From NCBI RefSeq assembly GCF_023276405.1, contig NZ_JALRMO010000001.1:7279501-7343500 (forward strand): a stretch of DNA of 64,000 bases, read 5' to 3'. Of this stretch, positions 8,654 through 17,096 are shown in pieces (position 1 is the stretch's first letter; every line of letters starts with the position of its first letter). The notes under the pieces are model-generated. The model saw nothing but the letters and a program-made list of their open reading frames with translations, did no database searches and had not been told where the DNA came from. This DNA comes from Paenibacillus hamazuiensis (GTDB taxonomy: Bacteria > Bacillota > Bacilli > Paenibacillales > NBRC-103111). Made by a program: the position numbers and the translations under genes.

Positions 8654-9026
8654 GGTTTCACCTCCAAAAAATCCTTGTATTATATTGTTTTATTTCCGTA
8701 CCTCTATAATATAACAAGATGTACGGGCTGTGAACATAAATAAGTCTGTAAAGTATTGTTGTATAATGTATTATTATGTGTTATTATCACATCAAGACAT
8801 TCCGATATAAGACGATGGTGGGGAATGAAGCTAAACCAAATGTATCATACAATGGGAAGGAAATGGATATATGCCGAATCAACGGCGCTTTTGGCCATGA
8901 AACGGCAATCATACAAAGCCACCCTCCGACTCAAAAAGAGAAACCTGAAATCGGCGTTTTGTAAGCGTATTCAAATAGTCTCAGATTAAGCAAGCCGGTA
9001 AAATCATATAAGGAGGGTGAGCCTTC
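8654..9026. promoter_or_regulatory. Divergent regulatory region of the GntR/Dcu/FrlC locus
   Basis: AT-rich control region between divergent genes. Imperfect inverted sequence CTTGTATTATAT (from 8674) and ATATAACAAG (ending 8718) flanks the GntR promoter area. A plus-strand TTGTTG near 8757 lies 17 bp before TGTTAT, a weak promoter candidate. The frame at 8776-8964 looks slightly protein-like but has no ribosome site at its ATG. Confidence 0.4.
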
Positions 9027-10343
9027 ATGTTTTGGTTTCAGCTGTTCATCATCATCTTGCTTATATTTTTTGGAGCCAGAAAAGGCGATGTTTTTATGGG
9101 GTTGCTCGGCGGCGTCGGTGTGGCGATCTTTGTTTTTATCTTTCGCGTCCAACCGGCGGCTCCCCCCATCGATGTTATGTTGATTATTTTAGCGGTCGTT
9201 TTGGCGGCTTCCGCTCTGCAGTCTTCGGGCGGACTCAACTTTCTAGTCCATCTTGCGGAAAAAATGCTAAGTAAGTCGCCTAAAAATATTACGATCATAG
9301 CTCCGATCATCTCCTGGTTGTTTACTTTTTTGTCGGGGACGGGACATGTCGTCTATAGTTTATTGCCGATTATTAATGAACTTGCCCTCGATAATAAAAT
9401 CAGGCCGGAAAGACCCATTTCAAACAGTATTATCGCCTCCCAGCAGGCGATTACCTGCTCGCCGGTATCGGCGGCTACCGCAGCTATGATCGGATTTATG
9501 GCCCCCCTTGGAGTGGGTTTGGGATCCATTTTGACCATTGCAATACCCGCTACGCTTGTTGGCGTTATTATAAGTGCGGTGTTGACGATACGCAAGGGGA
9601 AGGAGTTGGAGGAAGATCCGGAATATTTGCGGAGGCTGGCGGAAGGATTGATCGTTAAGCCGGAACAGAAGGCGGAGAAACAAGCGGTTTCCAAAGGAGC
9701 GAAAGCTTCGGTTGCGCTCTTTTTGCTTGGCGTGTTGTCGATCGTCATTATGGGCATGTTTACGAACCTGCGACCGACCTGGATGCAGGGAGGTCAGGCT
9801 GCCATGTTATCCATGCCGTATACGATTGAGATTATTATGCTGGTTTGCGCCACGCTCATCATTATCTTTGGCCGACCGGCGATCGAAACGATTCTTAACG
9901 GTCCGATATTCAGGGCGGGGGCGCTGGCGATGGTTTGCGCTTTCGGGCTCGCGTGGATGAGCGGTACCTTTATCAACGGACAAACCGCTTTTATTCAAGG
10001 ACATGTCGCCACGATCGTCAATAGTCACCCATGGACGCTTGCCGTAATCATGTTTATCGTAGCCGCTTTAACGACAAGCCAAGGAGCCACGACGTTGATT
10101 ATGGTCCCGATTGCCATCGCTCTTCATTTGCCGCCGTACATCATCATCGGAGCGTGGATGGCCGTCAATGCCAACTACTTTTTGCCGGTCGCGTCGCAGT
10201 GCCTTGCCGCCATCTCTTTTGATACCGCCGGTACGACCAAAATCGGCAGGTTTGTGCTCAATCACAGCTTTTTGATACCGGGACTCATAAATAGCGTGAT
10301 CTCCGTCATTGTTGCTACGTTAATTGGAAGTTTTTTGATTTAG
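9027..10343 (+). CDS. Dcu-family transporter (DcuA/DcuB type)
   Basis: A 438-residue polytopic membrane protein of the Dcu family. The ATG at 9027 has AAGGAGGGTGA upstream. It follows the DcuB pattern throughout: FGARKGDVFMGLLGGVG near the start, PPIDVMLIILAVVLAASALQ, LSGTGHVVYSLLPI, IRPERPISNSIIASQQ, and FDTAGTTKIGRFVLNHSF near the C-terminus. Classical Dcu proteins exchange or take up fumarate, succinate and aspartate. Here it is joined to an FrlC-like epimerase and a GntR regulator rather than C4-dicarboxylate enzymes. As I recall, a Dcu-type permease also serves in Salmonella fructose-asparagine uptake, so a glycated amino acid is a reasonable substrate guess. Confidence 0.9.
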   Translation: MFWFQLFIIILLIFFGARKGDVFMGLLGGVGVAIFVFIFRVQPAAPPIDVMLIILAVVLAASALQSSGGLNFLVHLAEKMLSKSPKNITIIAPIISWLFTFLSGTGHVVYSLLPIINELALDNKIRPERPISNSIIASQQAITCSPVSAATAAMIGFMAPLGVGLGSILTIAIPATLVGVIISAVLTIRKGKELEEDPEYLRRLAEGLIVKPEQKAEKQAVSKGAKASVALFLLGVLSIVIMGMFTNLRPTWMQGGQAAMLSMPYTIEIIMLVCATLIIIFGRPAIETILNGPIFRAGALAMVCAFGLAWMSGTFINGQTAFIQGHVATIVNSHPWTLAVIMFIVAALTTSQGATTLIMVPIAIALHLPPYIIIGAWMAVNANYFLPVASQCLAAISFDTAGTTKIGRFVLNHSFLIPGLINSVISVIVATLIGSFLI

Positions 10344-10374
10344 AGAACAATATAAATTAGGAGGAATTCGGACT

Positions 10375-11205
10375 ATGCTGCAACTCTCGCAAGTGGCCGC
10401 CGCGAACTATCATTACAAAAGGTATTCCCTGGATTATTTTTTGGATTCCGTTGCTAGGTTGGGGTTCCAAAATATTGAATTGTGGGCTTCGGGACCGCAT
10501 TTTCATTTGGACTACTTTACGATGGAAGATATCAAGCAGTTAAATAAAAAAATCAAAGAACGAGGCTTAAAGGTCATCTGCCTGACACCCGAGCAGTATG
10601 TGTATCCGATCAGCATCAGCCATCCCGATCCGGAATACCGCAAGCAAAGCGTCGAGTTTTTTTGCCGGCATATTAAAGCCGCGTCGCTTTTGGAATGCGA
10701 CAGAATGCTGGTGACCACGGGAATCGCCTATTTGGACGCCGATGAGATGGAAACGTGGAAATGGTGCCGGGAATCTTTGGGAGAAATTTGCAAAACGGCG
10801 GAGAAAGAAGGGGTTTACCTTCCCGTAGAGGCGTTTACCAGCTTTACGACGCATGTATTTAACCGGGCCGAGCACATTTCCAGGATGATCAAAGAGGTCG
10901 GGAGTCCGTATTTGAAAGGTTTGGCGGATACGGATGTCATGGCCACGACAGGAAAGGATACGATCCATGACTTCATCAGGGAACTCGGAAACGATTTAAA
11001 TCATGTCCATTTTGTAGACGGTAATCCCGGTGGGCATTTGGTTCCCGGAGAAGGCAAACTCGATATGGCCGGGGCGTTAAAGGCGCTGAACGATATCGAT
11101 TATAAGGGATATCTGGGCTTGGAGTTGCTGGATAGAAGGTATATTTTGGACCCGGAAAAAGCGATGCGGGATTCGCTCGCATGGTTTGAAAAGCACTTAT
11201 CCTAA
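10375..11205 (+). CDS. Sugar phosphate isomerase/epimerase, FrlC-like TIM barrel
   Basis: A 276-residue AP-endonuclease-2-type TIM barrel. The ATG at 10375 has AGGAGG upstream and lies 31 bases after the transporter stop. Barrel landmarks resembling FrlC (fructoselysine 3-epimerase): VARLGFQNIELWASGPH near residue 25, ICLTPEQYVYP near 65, LPVEAFTSF near 150 (metal Glu), LADTDVMATTG near 180, VHFVDGNPGGHLVPGEGKL near 215 and GLELLDRRY near 245. The order of metal ligands Glu-Asp-His-Glu is consistent with a divalent-metal epimerase. The pairing with a Dcu permease suggests epimerisation of an imported sugar-amino acid conjugate; no kinase or deglycase gene is nearby. Confidence 0.85.
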   Translation: MLQLSQVAAANYHYKRYSLDYFLDSVARLGFQNIELWASGPHFHLDYFTMEDIKQLNKKIKERGLKVICLTPEQYVYPISISHPDPEYRKQSVEFFCRHIKAASLLECDRMLVTTGIAYLDADEMETWKWCRESLGEICKTAEKEGVYLPVEAFTSFTTHVFNRAEHISRMIKEVGSPYLKGLADTDVMATTGKDTIHDFIRELGNDLNHVHFVDGNPGGHLVPGEGKLDMAGALKALNDIDYKGYLGLELLDRRYILDPEKAMRDSLAWFEKHLS

Positions 11206-11231
11206 TATTGAATAAATAAGATGGAAATCAA

Positions 11232-11262
11232 AGAGACGTTCAGCAACGAACGTCTCTTTTTT
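11232..11262 (+). terminator. Terminator after the FrlC-like gene
   Basis: AGAGACGTTC (11232-11241) pairs with GAACGTCTCT (11248-11257), followed by a run of T. Confidence 0.93.
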
Positions 11263-11311
11263 GGCATGCTGGGTTATCTTCAGGCCGGATGGCACGCCGT
11301 ATTCAGGCAAA

Positions 11312-11346
11312 CGGCATCCTCCTCACGAGCGGAGGATACCGCTTTT
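11312..11346. terminator. Hairpin terminator near the end of the YjzC-like gene
   Basis: CGGCATCCTCC (11312-11322) pairs with GGAGGATACCG (11331-11341) and is followed on the plus strand by CTTTTTG. It lies downstream of the minus-strand small gene and may act in both directions. Confidence 0.7.
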
Positions 11347-11372
11347 TGTTTATGCCGGCAATAGTCTGTTTT

Positions 11373-11636
11373 TTACCGGTTCCGCGGGGAGCGGGTGCCG
11401 ATGTCGAGATGCTTGCGGAGCTGCTTGTTTTCGGCGGCTTCGTTCTGGTAAAGCTCGGCCTCCTGGCTTTCGAGCGGCAGGCTGACGAGCTCCCATTCGG
11501 TTTTACCGAGCGTCAGATCGGAAGGGAACACATCGCCGCGCTTGAGCGTTTCCTCGCGCCCGACTTCGTTCGCGTAAACCCCGTCCGTTTCGACTTCCTC
11601 TCCGGAGAACGGGTTCATATTTTTATTGTTGGACAT
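11373..11636 (-). CDS. Small hypothetical protein, YjzC-like
   Basis: An 87-residue soluble protein. The ATG at 11636 has AAGGAGG nine bases upstream. The core DGVYANEVGREETLKRGDVFPSD recalls the small YjzC-type proteins of Bacillus (a short beta domain with a GD.FP motif), followed by an acidic Gln/Glu-rich tail. It has no signal peptide or membrane helix. It is divergent from the ABC exporter operon, and the control region between them contains a LexA-like box that could serve either gene. Function unknown. Confidence 0.75.
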   Translation of the reverse strand: MSNNKNMNPFSGEEVETDGVYANEVGREETLKRGDVFPSDLTLGKTEWELVSLPLESQEAELYQNEAAENKQLRKHLDIGTRSPRNR

Positions 11637-11747
11637 GGATGGTGGCCTCCTTTATATGAGATCGGACGTTATTATTCCCTGGAACGCGCTTTTTACATGC
11701 GAAGTGAGAGAGTTTTATGCCGAGCGGATATTTTTTTGAAAAACAAA

Positions 11748-11787
11748 CGAACATTTGTTTGCCAACAGCATGGACCGATGGTAAAAT
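11748..11787 (+). promoter_or_regulatory. SigmaA promoter overlapped by a LexA (SOS)-like box
   Basis: CGAACATTTGTTTG at 11748-11761 matches the Bacillus LexA/DinR operator CGAACRNRYGTTYG at all but one position. It overlaps the -35 TTGCCA (11759-11764), which has a 17-bp spacer to the -10 TAAAAT (11782-11787). This would place the BmrCD-type exporter operon under LexA repression. A second, extended -10-like TGCGTATAAT lies at 11847-11856. Confidence 0.6.
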
Positions 11788-11898
11788 ATACCTTGCCTTA
11801 TAAAAAGTCTATAATTGATTTTTCTCTACATCGTATTCGTCCGGCATGCGTATAATGGATTCATCTTTTTTGGAAAAAAGGATAAAGGAAGTGAAGGT

Positions 11899-13641
11899 AT
11901 GTCGTTTGTTCTGCAAATGCGCTGGTTTTTCGCGCAGAGGTGGCGGCAGTATGCGGTTGCGATCGTGCTGATGACGATAGTAAGTCTGCTCAGCATCGTC
12001 CCGCCGAAAATGATCGGCTCCACCATCGACCAGATCCGGACCGGGACGCTCACGGCAGACGGCCTGCGCGGTACGGTGCTGCTGCTCGTCGTGTTGGCCC
12101 TGTTTTTGTACGCGATGATTTACATCTGGATCACCACCTTGTTCGGCAACGCCATATTGCTGGAAAAAATGATGCGCAGCCGCCTGCTGCGCCACTGGAC
12201 GCGGATGACGCCGACCTTTTTCCAGCGCAACAGCACGGGAGAGCTGATGGCGCTGGCGACGAACGATGTGCTGGCCGTCGGACAAACGGCAGGCTACGGC
12301 GTGATGACGCTCGTGAACACGGTCGTCGGCGCTTCCGTCGTCATCGTCACGATGGTATCGACGATCAGCTTCAAGCTGATGCTGGCGGCGCTCGTGCCGA
12401 TGCCCTTTGTCGCCTTGTCGATCAGCGTGCTCGGCAAGCGGATGCGGACGCGGTTTGTCGCGGCGCAAACCGCTTTCGGCAAAATGAACGACCAGGCGCT
12501 CGAGTCGATTTCCGGGCTGCGCGTCGTTCGTTCGTACGTGCAGGAGGAGCACGATATCGAAGCGTTCGACCGGGTGACGAAGGATGTGATGGAAAAAAAC
12601 ATCCGCGTCGCGGCGATCAACGCGATGTTCCATCCGCTCATTTCATCGATTGTAGGGTTGAGCATGGCGATCGGCAACGGCTACGGCGCTTATCTCGTTT
12701 TCCATGATCAAATTACGCTCGGGCAGCTCGTGTCGTTTAACATTTATTTGGGCATGCTCATTTGGCCGATGATCGCGTTCGGCGAGTTCATCAATGTGCT
12801 GCAGCGGGGGAGCGCCTCGGCGGATCGGCTGATGAAAAGCTTCTCGCAGCAGCCGGATGTGACGGATGCGGAGGAGACGGTGCACGTGGAGAAGCCTTAC
12901 CGTATCGAAGCGACCGGCCTTTCGTTCCGTTATCCGGGAGCCGCGGCCGACAGTCTGAAGGACGTCTCGTTCCGCCTCGAGCGCGGGGAGACGCTCGGGC
13001 TTGTGGGCCGCACCGGGAGCGGCAAAAGCACGCTGCTGAAGCAGCTTCTCCGCCAATATCCGATCGACCCGAACCGCCTGTGGATTGCGAACGTGCCGAT
13101 TGAGCGGATTGAGCTTGGCCGCGTGCGCGGCTGGATCGGCTATGTGCCGCAGGAGCATTTGCTGCTCTCCAAGACGATCCGTGAAAACATCGCTGTCGGC
13201 AAGCCGGATGCGACGGACGCGGAAATCCGCCATGTGTTGGAAATGGCATGTTTCGCCGGAGATGTGGAGCAGATGCCGGACGGCTGGGATACGCTGATCG
13301 GCGAAAACGGCGTCATGCTGTCCGGCGGGCAAAAGCAGCGCGTCGGCATCGCGCGGGCGCTGCTGGCTGATCCGGAGGTTCTCATTCTCGACGATTCGCT
13401 GTCTGCGGTCGATGCGAAAACGGAAAGCTTCATTTTGCACAATATCCGCAAAGAACGTGCCGGCAGAACGACGTTCATCGCCACGCACCGATTGTCCGCC
13501 GTGCAGCATGCCAATTGGATATTGGTGTTGGGCGAAGGGCGGGTGGTCGAAGAGGGGACTCATGAGCAGCTCATGATGAAAGGCGGCTGGTACAAGGAGC
13601 AATTTGAGCGCCAGCAGATGGAAGCGAGCTTGCTCGAATAG
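11899..13641 (+). CDS. bmrC: ABC exporter half-transporter, BmrC-type (degenerate site)
   Basis: A 580-residue ABC half-transporter: six transmembrane helices (residues about 1-310), then the ATPase domain. I use the ATG at 11899 because GGAAGTGAAGG lies just before it; the upstream frame has no ribosome site. Walker A is GRTGSGKSTLL, the signature is LSGGQKQRVGIARALL, and Walker B is VLILDDSLSAVD. The residue after the Walker B aspartate is Asp where active exporters have the catalytic Glu. This is the hallmark of the catalytically weak half of heterodimeric exporters such as BmrC (YheI) of B. subtilis. Its partner follows 39 bases downstream. Expected role: efflux of drugs or lipophilic compounds. 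Confidence 0.85.
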   Translation: MSFVLQMRWFFAQRWRQYAVAIVLMTIVSLLSIVPPKMIGSTIDQIRTGTLTADGLRGTVLLLVVLALFLYAMIYIWITTLFGNAILLEKMMRSRLLRHWTRMTPTFFQRNSTGELMALATNDVLAVGQTAGYGVMTLVNTVVGASVVIVTMVSTISFKLMLAALVPMPFVALSISVLGKRMRTRFVAAQTAFGKMNDQALESISGLRVVRSYVQEEHDIEAFDRVTKDVMEKNIRVAAINAMFHPLISSIVGLSMAIGNGYGAYLVFHDQITLGQLVSFNIYLGMLIWPMIAFGEFINVLQRGSASADRLMKSFSQQPDVTDAEETVHVEKPYRIEATGLSFRYPGAAADSLKDVSFRLERGETLGLVGRTGSGKSTLLKQLLRQYPIDPNRLWIANVPIERIELGRVRGWIGYVPQEHLLLSKTIRENIAVGKPDATDAEIRHVLEMACFAGDVEQMPDGWDTLIGENGVMLSGGQKQRVGIARALLADPEVLILDDSLSAVDAKTESFILHNIRKERAGRTTFIATHRLSAVQHANWILVLGEGRVVEEGTHEQLMMKGGWYKEQFERQQMEASLLE

Positions 13642-13680
13642 CCGGATGTACGTTCAGTTTTAGGGAAGAGGAGGGAAACT

Positions 13681-15759
13681 ATGGAAGGTCAAAAGAACGT
13701 GCTGCGCAGGCTCGCCGAATACGCGCTGCTGTACAAGTACCGCATCGTTTTCGCGCTGCTGGTGCTCGTCTGCGCGGTGAGCGCGGAACTTGCCGGACCG
13801 TACATCGGCAAGCTGATCATCGACCGGCATATCGGCAGCATTCAGCTGCCCTGGTATGAATGGGAGCCGGCGAAGGTACCGTCCGATTTGCAGCGCGTCG
13901 ATTACGCGGGCAAATCCTATGTCCGCCGCGACTGGGCGGATGGGCGGGATTTGGCCGCGTCCGGCGGCAAGGAAGTGCGCATCATGCAGGTGGAGCGGCA
14001 TATGTATTTGATCGGCGAAGCGGTTCGCATCGAGGGGAACTGGTCGCTGCTTCCGGCCGGGCCGGACGCTTCCAAAGCCCGGCTGCAAATTTCAAACGGC
14101 AAGGAAAACGCGGTATATTCGGCGGTACAGCTGGCGCCTGCGGACGTAGCGAACTTTTACCGCCACGATGTGATGCCGGTTATACGCTGGCTCGCTTTGT
14201 TTGTCGGGCTGCTGTTGGTTGCGGGCTGTCTGCATTTCGTGCAGGGATTTTTGCTGCAGTCGACGGCGCACCGCATCATCCAGCGGATGAGAATGGACCT
14301 TATGCGGCATATTCAGCGTATTCCGGTCAGATATTTCGATAATACACCGATCGGTCAGGTCGTCTCGCGTATCGCCAACGATACGGAAGCGATCCGCGAT
14401 TTGTTCATCAGCTTCATGGCGACGTTTGTCGTCAGCTCGATCAATATTGCCGGCATTTACATCGCGTTGTTCCTGCTGGACATGCGGCTTGCGCTTGTCA
14501 CGCTCGTGATGATTCCGCTGTTCGCGGCGGTGATGTGGGTTCATTTGAAGTTTTCGAAAAAATACATTTCGGTCATGCGGGCGAGGCTCAGCGATATGAA
14601 TGCGATGCTGAACGAGTCGATCGGCGTCATGCCGATGATTCAGGCGTTTCGCCGCGAGAACGACCGCATCAAGGAGTTCGAAGCGCTCAACGAAGACCGC
14701 TATGTGAACAACGTCAAGCAGTTTCGGGTATTTTCCTTGTCTTCGCGAAATTTTTCGGGACTCGTCAGCGCGCTGTTCGTCGCTTCGGTCATCTGGTATT
14801 TCGGCAATCAATCGCTGCATTCGGCCATTTCGTTCGGGGTCTTTTATGCGTTTATCGATTATTTGGGCCGTTTCTTCCAGCCGATTATCGGGATCTTCGA
14901 CCAGTTGACCAACGCGCAGCGCGCTTTCGTTTCCGCAGAAAAAGTATTCGGCATCCTCGACATGGAAGGAGCCGAGGTCGAATGTGCGGACGGGACGGCA
15001 AGACCGAAAGGATACGTTAAATTCGACAATGTCTCGTTCGCTTATAAAGATGACGATTACGTGCTGAAAAACATTTCGTTCGAGGCGAAGCCGGGCGAAA
15101 CGGTCGCACTCGTCGGCCACACGGGCTCCGGGAAGAGCTCGATCATGAACCTGCTGCTCGGCTTTTACGAACCGACGCGGGGGACGATCTCGATCGACGG
15201 GCAAAGCATAGCGGGGATGTCGAAGCAGGCGCTGCGCAAGCATATGGGGATCGTGCTGCAGGACCCGTTTCTGTTTGCGGGGGACATCAAATTCAACGTC
15301 AGCCTGTACGACAAGAGGATCGATCTGGATCGGGTGAAGCGAGCCTTGAAGGATGTCGGAGCGGCCGGCTTTATCGAGCAGCTTCCCGGCGGCTATGACG
15401 AGCCGGTGGTGGAGCGCGGCAGCACTTTGTCGGCCGGCCAGCGCCAGCTCATTTCTTTCGCGCGGGCGCTCGCCTACGATCCGGCGATTCTCATCCTCGA
15501 CGAAGCGACCGCCAGCATCGACAGCGAGACCGAGGGGCTGATTCAGCAGGCGCTGCGCGTCGTAAGCCGAGGCCGCACGACGTTTATGATCGCCCACCGG
15601 CTGTCGACGATCCGCGAGGCGGATCAAATCCTCGTGCTGCACCGCGGAGAAGTCGAGCGGGGCAGCCACGACGAGCTGATGAAACTGCAGGGCCGCTATT
15701 ACCGGATGTATCAGCTGCAGACAAGCAGCGCCGATACGGGCATCGGAATGGCGCAGTGA
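13681..15759 (+). CDS. bmrD: ABC exporter half-transporter, BmrD-type with extracellular domain
   Basis: A 692-residue partner of the preceding gene. The ATG at 13681 has GAGGAGGG upstream. It is about 100 residues longer than ordinary half-transporters because of an insertion between the first two helices (residues about 48-160, with WYEWEPAKVPSDLQRVDYAG and RIEGNWSLLPAGPDASKARL). This corresponds to the extracellular domain known in BmrD (YheH). Its ATPase domain is canonical: Walker A ALVGHTGSGKSS, signature LSAGQRQLISFARAL, Walker B ILILDEATASID with the catalytic Glu. The pair therefore has one standard and one degenerate ATP site. In B. subtilis the orthologous pair is a multidrug exporter induced by ribosome-targeting drugs. 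Confidence 0.87.
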   Translation: MEGQKNVLRRLAEYALLYKYRIVFALLVLVCAVSAELAGPYIGKLIIDRHIGSIQLPWYEWEPAKVPSDLQRVDYAGKSYVRRDWADGRDLAASGGKEVRIMQVERHMYLIGEAVRIEGNWSLLPAGPDASKARLQISNGKENAVYSAVQLAPADVANFYRHDVMPVIRWLALFVGLLLVAGCLHFVQGFLLQSTAHRIIQRMRMDLMRHIQRIPVRYFDNTPIGQVVSRIANDTEAIRDLFISFMATFVVSSINIAGIYIALFLLDMRLALVTLVMIPLFAAVMWVHLKFSKKYISVMRARLSDMNAMLNESIGVMPMIQAFRRENDRIKEFEALNEDRYVNNVKQFRVFSLSSRNFSGLVSALFVASVIWYFGNQSLHSAISFGVFYAFIDYLGRFFQPIIGIFDQLTNAQRAFVSAEKVFGILDMEGAEVECADGTARPKGYVKFDNVSFAYKDDDYVLKNISFEAKPGETVALVGHTGSGKSSIMNLLLGFYEPTRGTISIDGQSIAGMSKQALRKHMGIVLQDPFLFAGDIKFNVSLYDKRIDLDRVKRALKDVGAAGFIEQLPGGYDEPVVERGSTLSAGQRQLISFARALAYDPAILILDEATASIDSETEGLIQQALRVVSRGRTTFMIAHRLSTIREADQILVLHRGEVERGSHDELMKLQGRYYRMYQLQTSSADTGIGMAQ

Positions 15760-15772
15760 GTGTGTGGAGTTT

Positions 15773-15827
15773 AGGAGCAGGGGGCGCGGGACGGGGAATC
15801 GTCGTGTGAAAACTCCTGCTCCTTTTT
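15773..15827 (+). terminator. Probable terminator after bmrCD
   Basis: AGGAGCAGG (15773-15781) pairs with CCTGCTCCT (15815-15823), followed by TTTT. The 33-base loop contains a further weak GC hairpin. Confidence 0.55.
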
Positions 15828-15930
15828 GTTCTTCGCTTACCTCTCTAAAATAGTTGGAACGTTTTCAGCGCGGATGCGTAGGGACATAACAGATATAAAG
15901 AGCATGGCGCATCGGAAGGAGAGGGTCAGG

Positions 15931-16920
15931 TTGCGGCGTACGTACAGCAATTTGGATGATGTATCGACTTTAAAGTCTTTCAGCGAGTTGATCGCTTGGC
16001 AAAAGGAAAGAAGGGCCAAACAGAAGGATCTTTCCTTTCAAGTGCCTCTTTGCGAACATAAGCAGACCGGGTGGCTGCAAAGCAACCGTACCGAAACGTC
16101 GCTGACGTGGATCGGACATTCCAGCTTTTTGCTGCAAATCGGTGGGCTCAATATATTGACCGATCCGGTATGGGCGCAGCGGATGGGATTTGCCGGAAGG
16201 TTGGCCCCGCCGGGACTTGCTTTGGAAGAGCTTCCGGAGATCGATATCATCTTGCTATCGCATGGGCATTACGACCACATGGACTTGCCCACTTTGCATA
16301 AGCTGCGTAAGAGATCGATTTCGGAGCCGATGCTGCTTGTCCCATCGGGGCTGGCGGAGGTGCTGCGGAAGAAGGGCTTCGGCCGGATCGCCGAGTTGGA
16401 GTGGTGGGCCTCCATGCGGATAGGGGCGGTGGAGTTTCATTTTGTTCCGGCCCAGCACTGGACGCGGAGGACGCTTTGGGATACGAACCGCTCCCATTGG
16501 GGCGGGTGGATGATCATAAACGCGGAAAGCGACGATTCGATTTATTTTGCCGGAGACAGCGGTTATTTTCGGGGCTTCGGGCTGATCGGCGAAAAATTCT
16601 CTCCCCGCTATGTACTGATGCCGATAGGGGCTTATGAGCCGGAGTGGTTTATGTCGAAGCAGCACGTAAATCCGGAAGAAGCGGTACAGGCGTTTATCGA
16701 TGTCCGCGGCGGCGTCATGATTCCGATGCATTACGGCGCTTTTCGGCTGGCGGACGATACGCCGAAGGAAGCGCTCGACCGGCTTTACGCCGAATGGAAC
16801 CGCCGCGGACTAGCCGGTGAGTGCTTGAAGGTGCTCGCAGTGGGGGAGACGCTGCGGGATGCACATGACAAGCCGGCGCTTCCGGAACGGGAGGCGCGGA
16901 TCGGATCGCCGGGCAGGTAG
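15931..16920 (+). CDS. MBL-fold metallo-hydrolase (NAPE-PLD/UlaG-like)
   Basis: A 329-residue metallo-beta-lactamase-fold hydrolase. The TTG at 15931 is chosen because AAGGAGAGGG at 15916-15925 precedes it; the in-frame ATG at 15904 is the alternative and has a poor ribosome site. The dinuclear zinc motif is LSHGHYDHMDLPTL, with further ligands in VPAQHW, YFAGDSGY and the C-terminal MIPMHYGAF. The WIGHSSFLLQIGGLNILTDP opening and the large C-terminal half fit the NAPE-PLD-like branch (B. subtilis YtkL/UlaG relatives). These act on phosphodiester or lactone substrates; the substrate here is unknown. No signal peptide. It has no obvious operon partner. Confidence 0.85.
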   Translation: MRRTYSNLDDVSTLKSFSELIAWQKERRAKQKDLSFQVPLCEHKQTGWLQSNRTETSLTWIGHSSFLLQIGGLNILTDPVWAQRMGFAGRLAPPGLALEELPEIDIILLSHGHYDHMDLPTLHKLRKRSISEPMLLVPSGLAEVLRKKGFGRIAELEWWASMRIGAVEFHFVPAQHWTRRTLWDTNRSHWGGWMIINAESDDSIYFAGDSGYFRGFGLIGEKFSPRYVLMPIGAYEPEWFMSKQHVNPEEAVQAFIDVRGGVMIPMHYGAFRLADDTPKEALDRLYAEWNRRGLAGECLKVLAVGETLRDAHDKPALPEREARIGSPGR

Positions 16921-17020
16921 AGGGAAGTCGGGCCGAACTGCTCGTTTTTCCGAGTTTAGCGAACGCCAGTACCTTTATTCGAAAAAAGGAAAATTTGTTT
17001 AAATAACGGCCGTGAAGCGA

Positions 17021-17049
17021 GGACGCGCCCAGCTTGGCTGGGCGCGTCC
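17021..17049. terminator. Strong GC hairpin between convergent genes
   Basis: A 13-bp perfect stem, GGACGCGCCCAGC pairing with GCTGGGCGCGTCC, has a 3-base loop. It lies between the MBL gene and the convergent cvfC gene. The plus strand has ATTTTTCGTTTT about 12 bases on, so termination is likely but not textbook. Confidence 0.65.
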
Positions 17050-17096
17050 CGGAAAGACCGATTTTTCGTTTTGCCTTTAACGCCACACACGCGCCT

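Noticed and set aside
8776-8964. Plus-strand frame of 62 codons between GntR and Dcu genes, ending QSHPPTQKEKPEIGVL
   Set aside because: Slightly protein-like, but no ribosome site at its start and no family match; it lies in the regulatory region. It could be a gene remnant.
11289-11855. Plus-strand frame of 188 codons opposite the YjzC-like gene
   Set aside because: No ribosome site; it crosses the LexA-like box and promoter region; the minus-strand small gene has a better start and composition.
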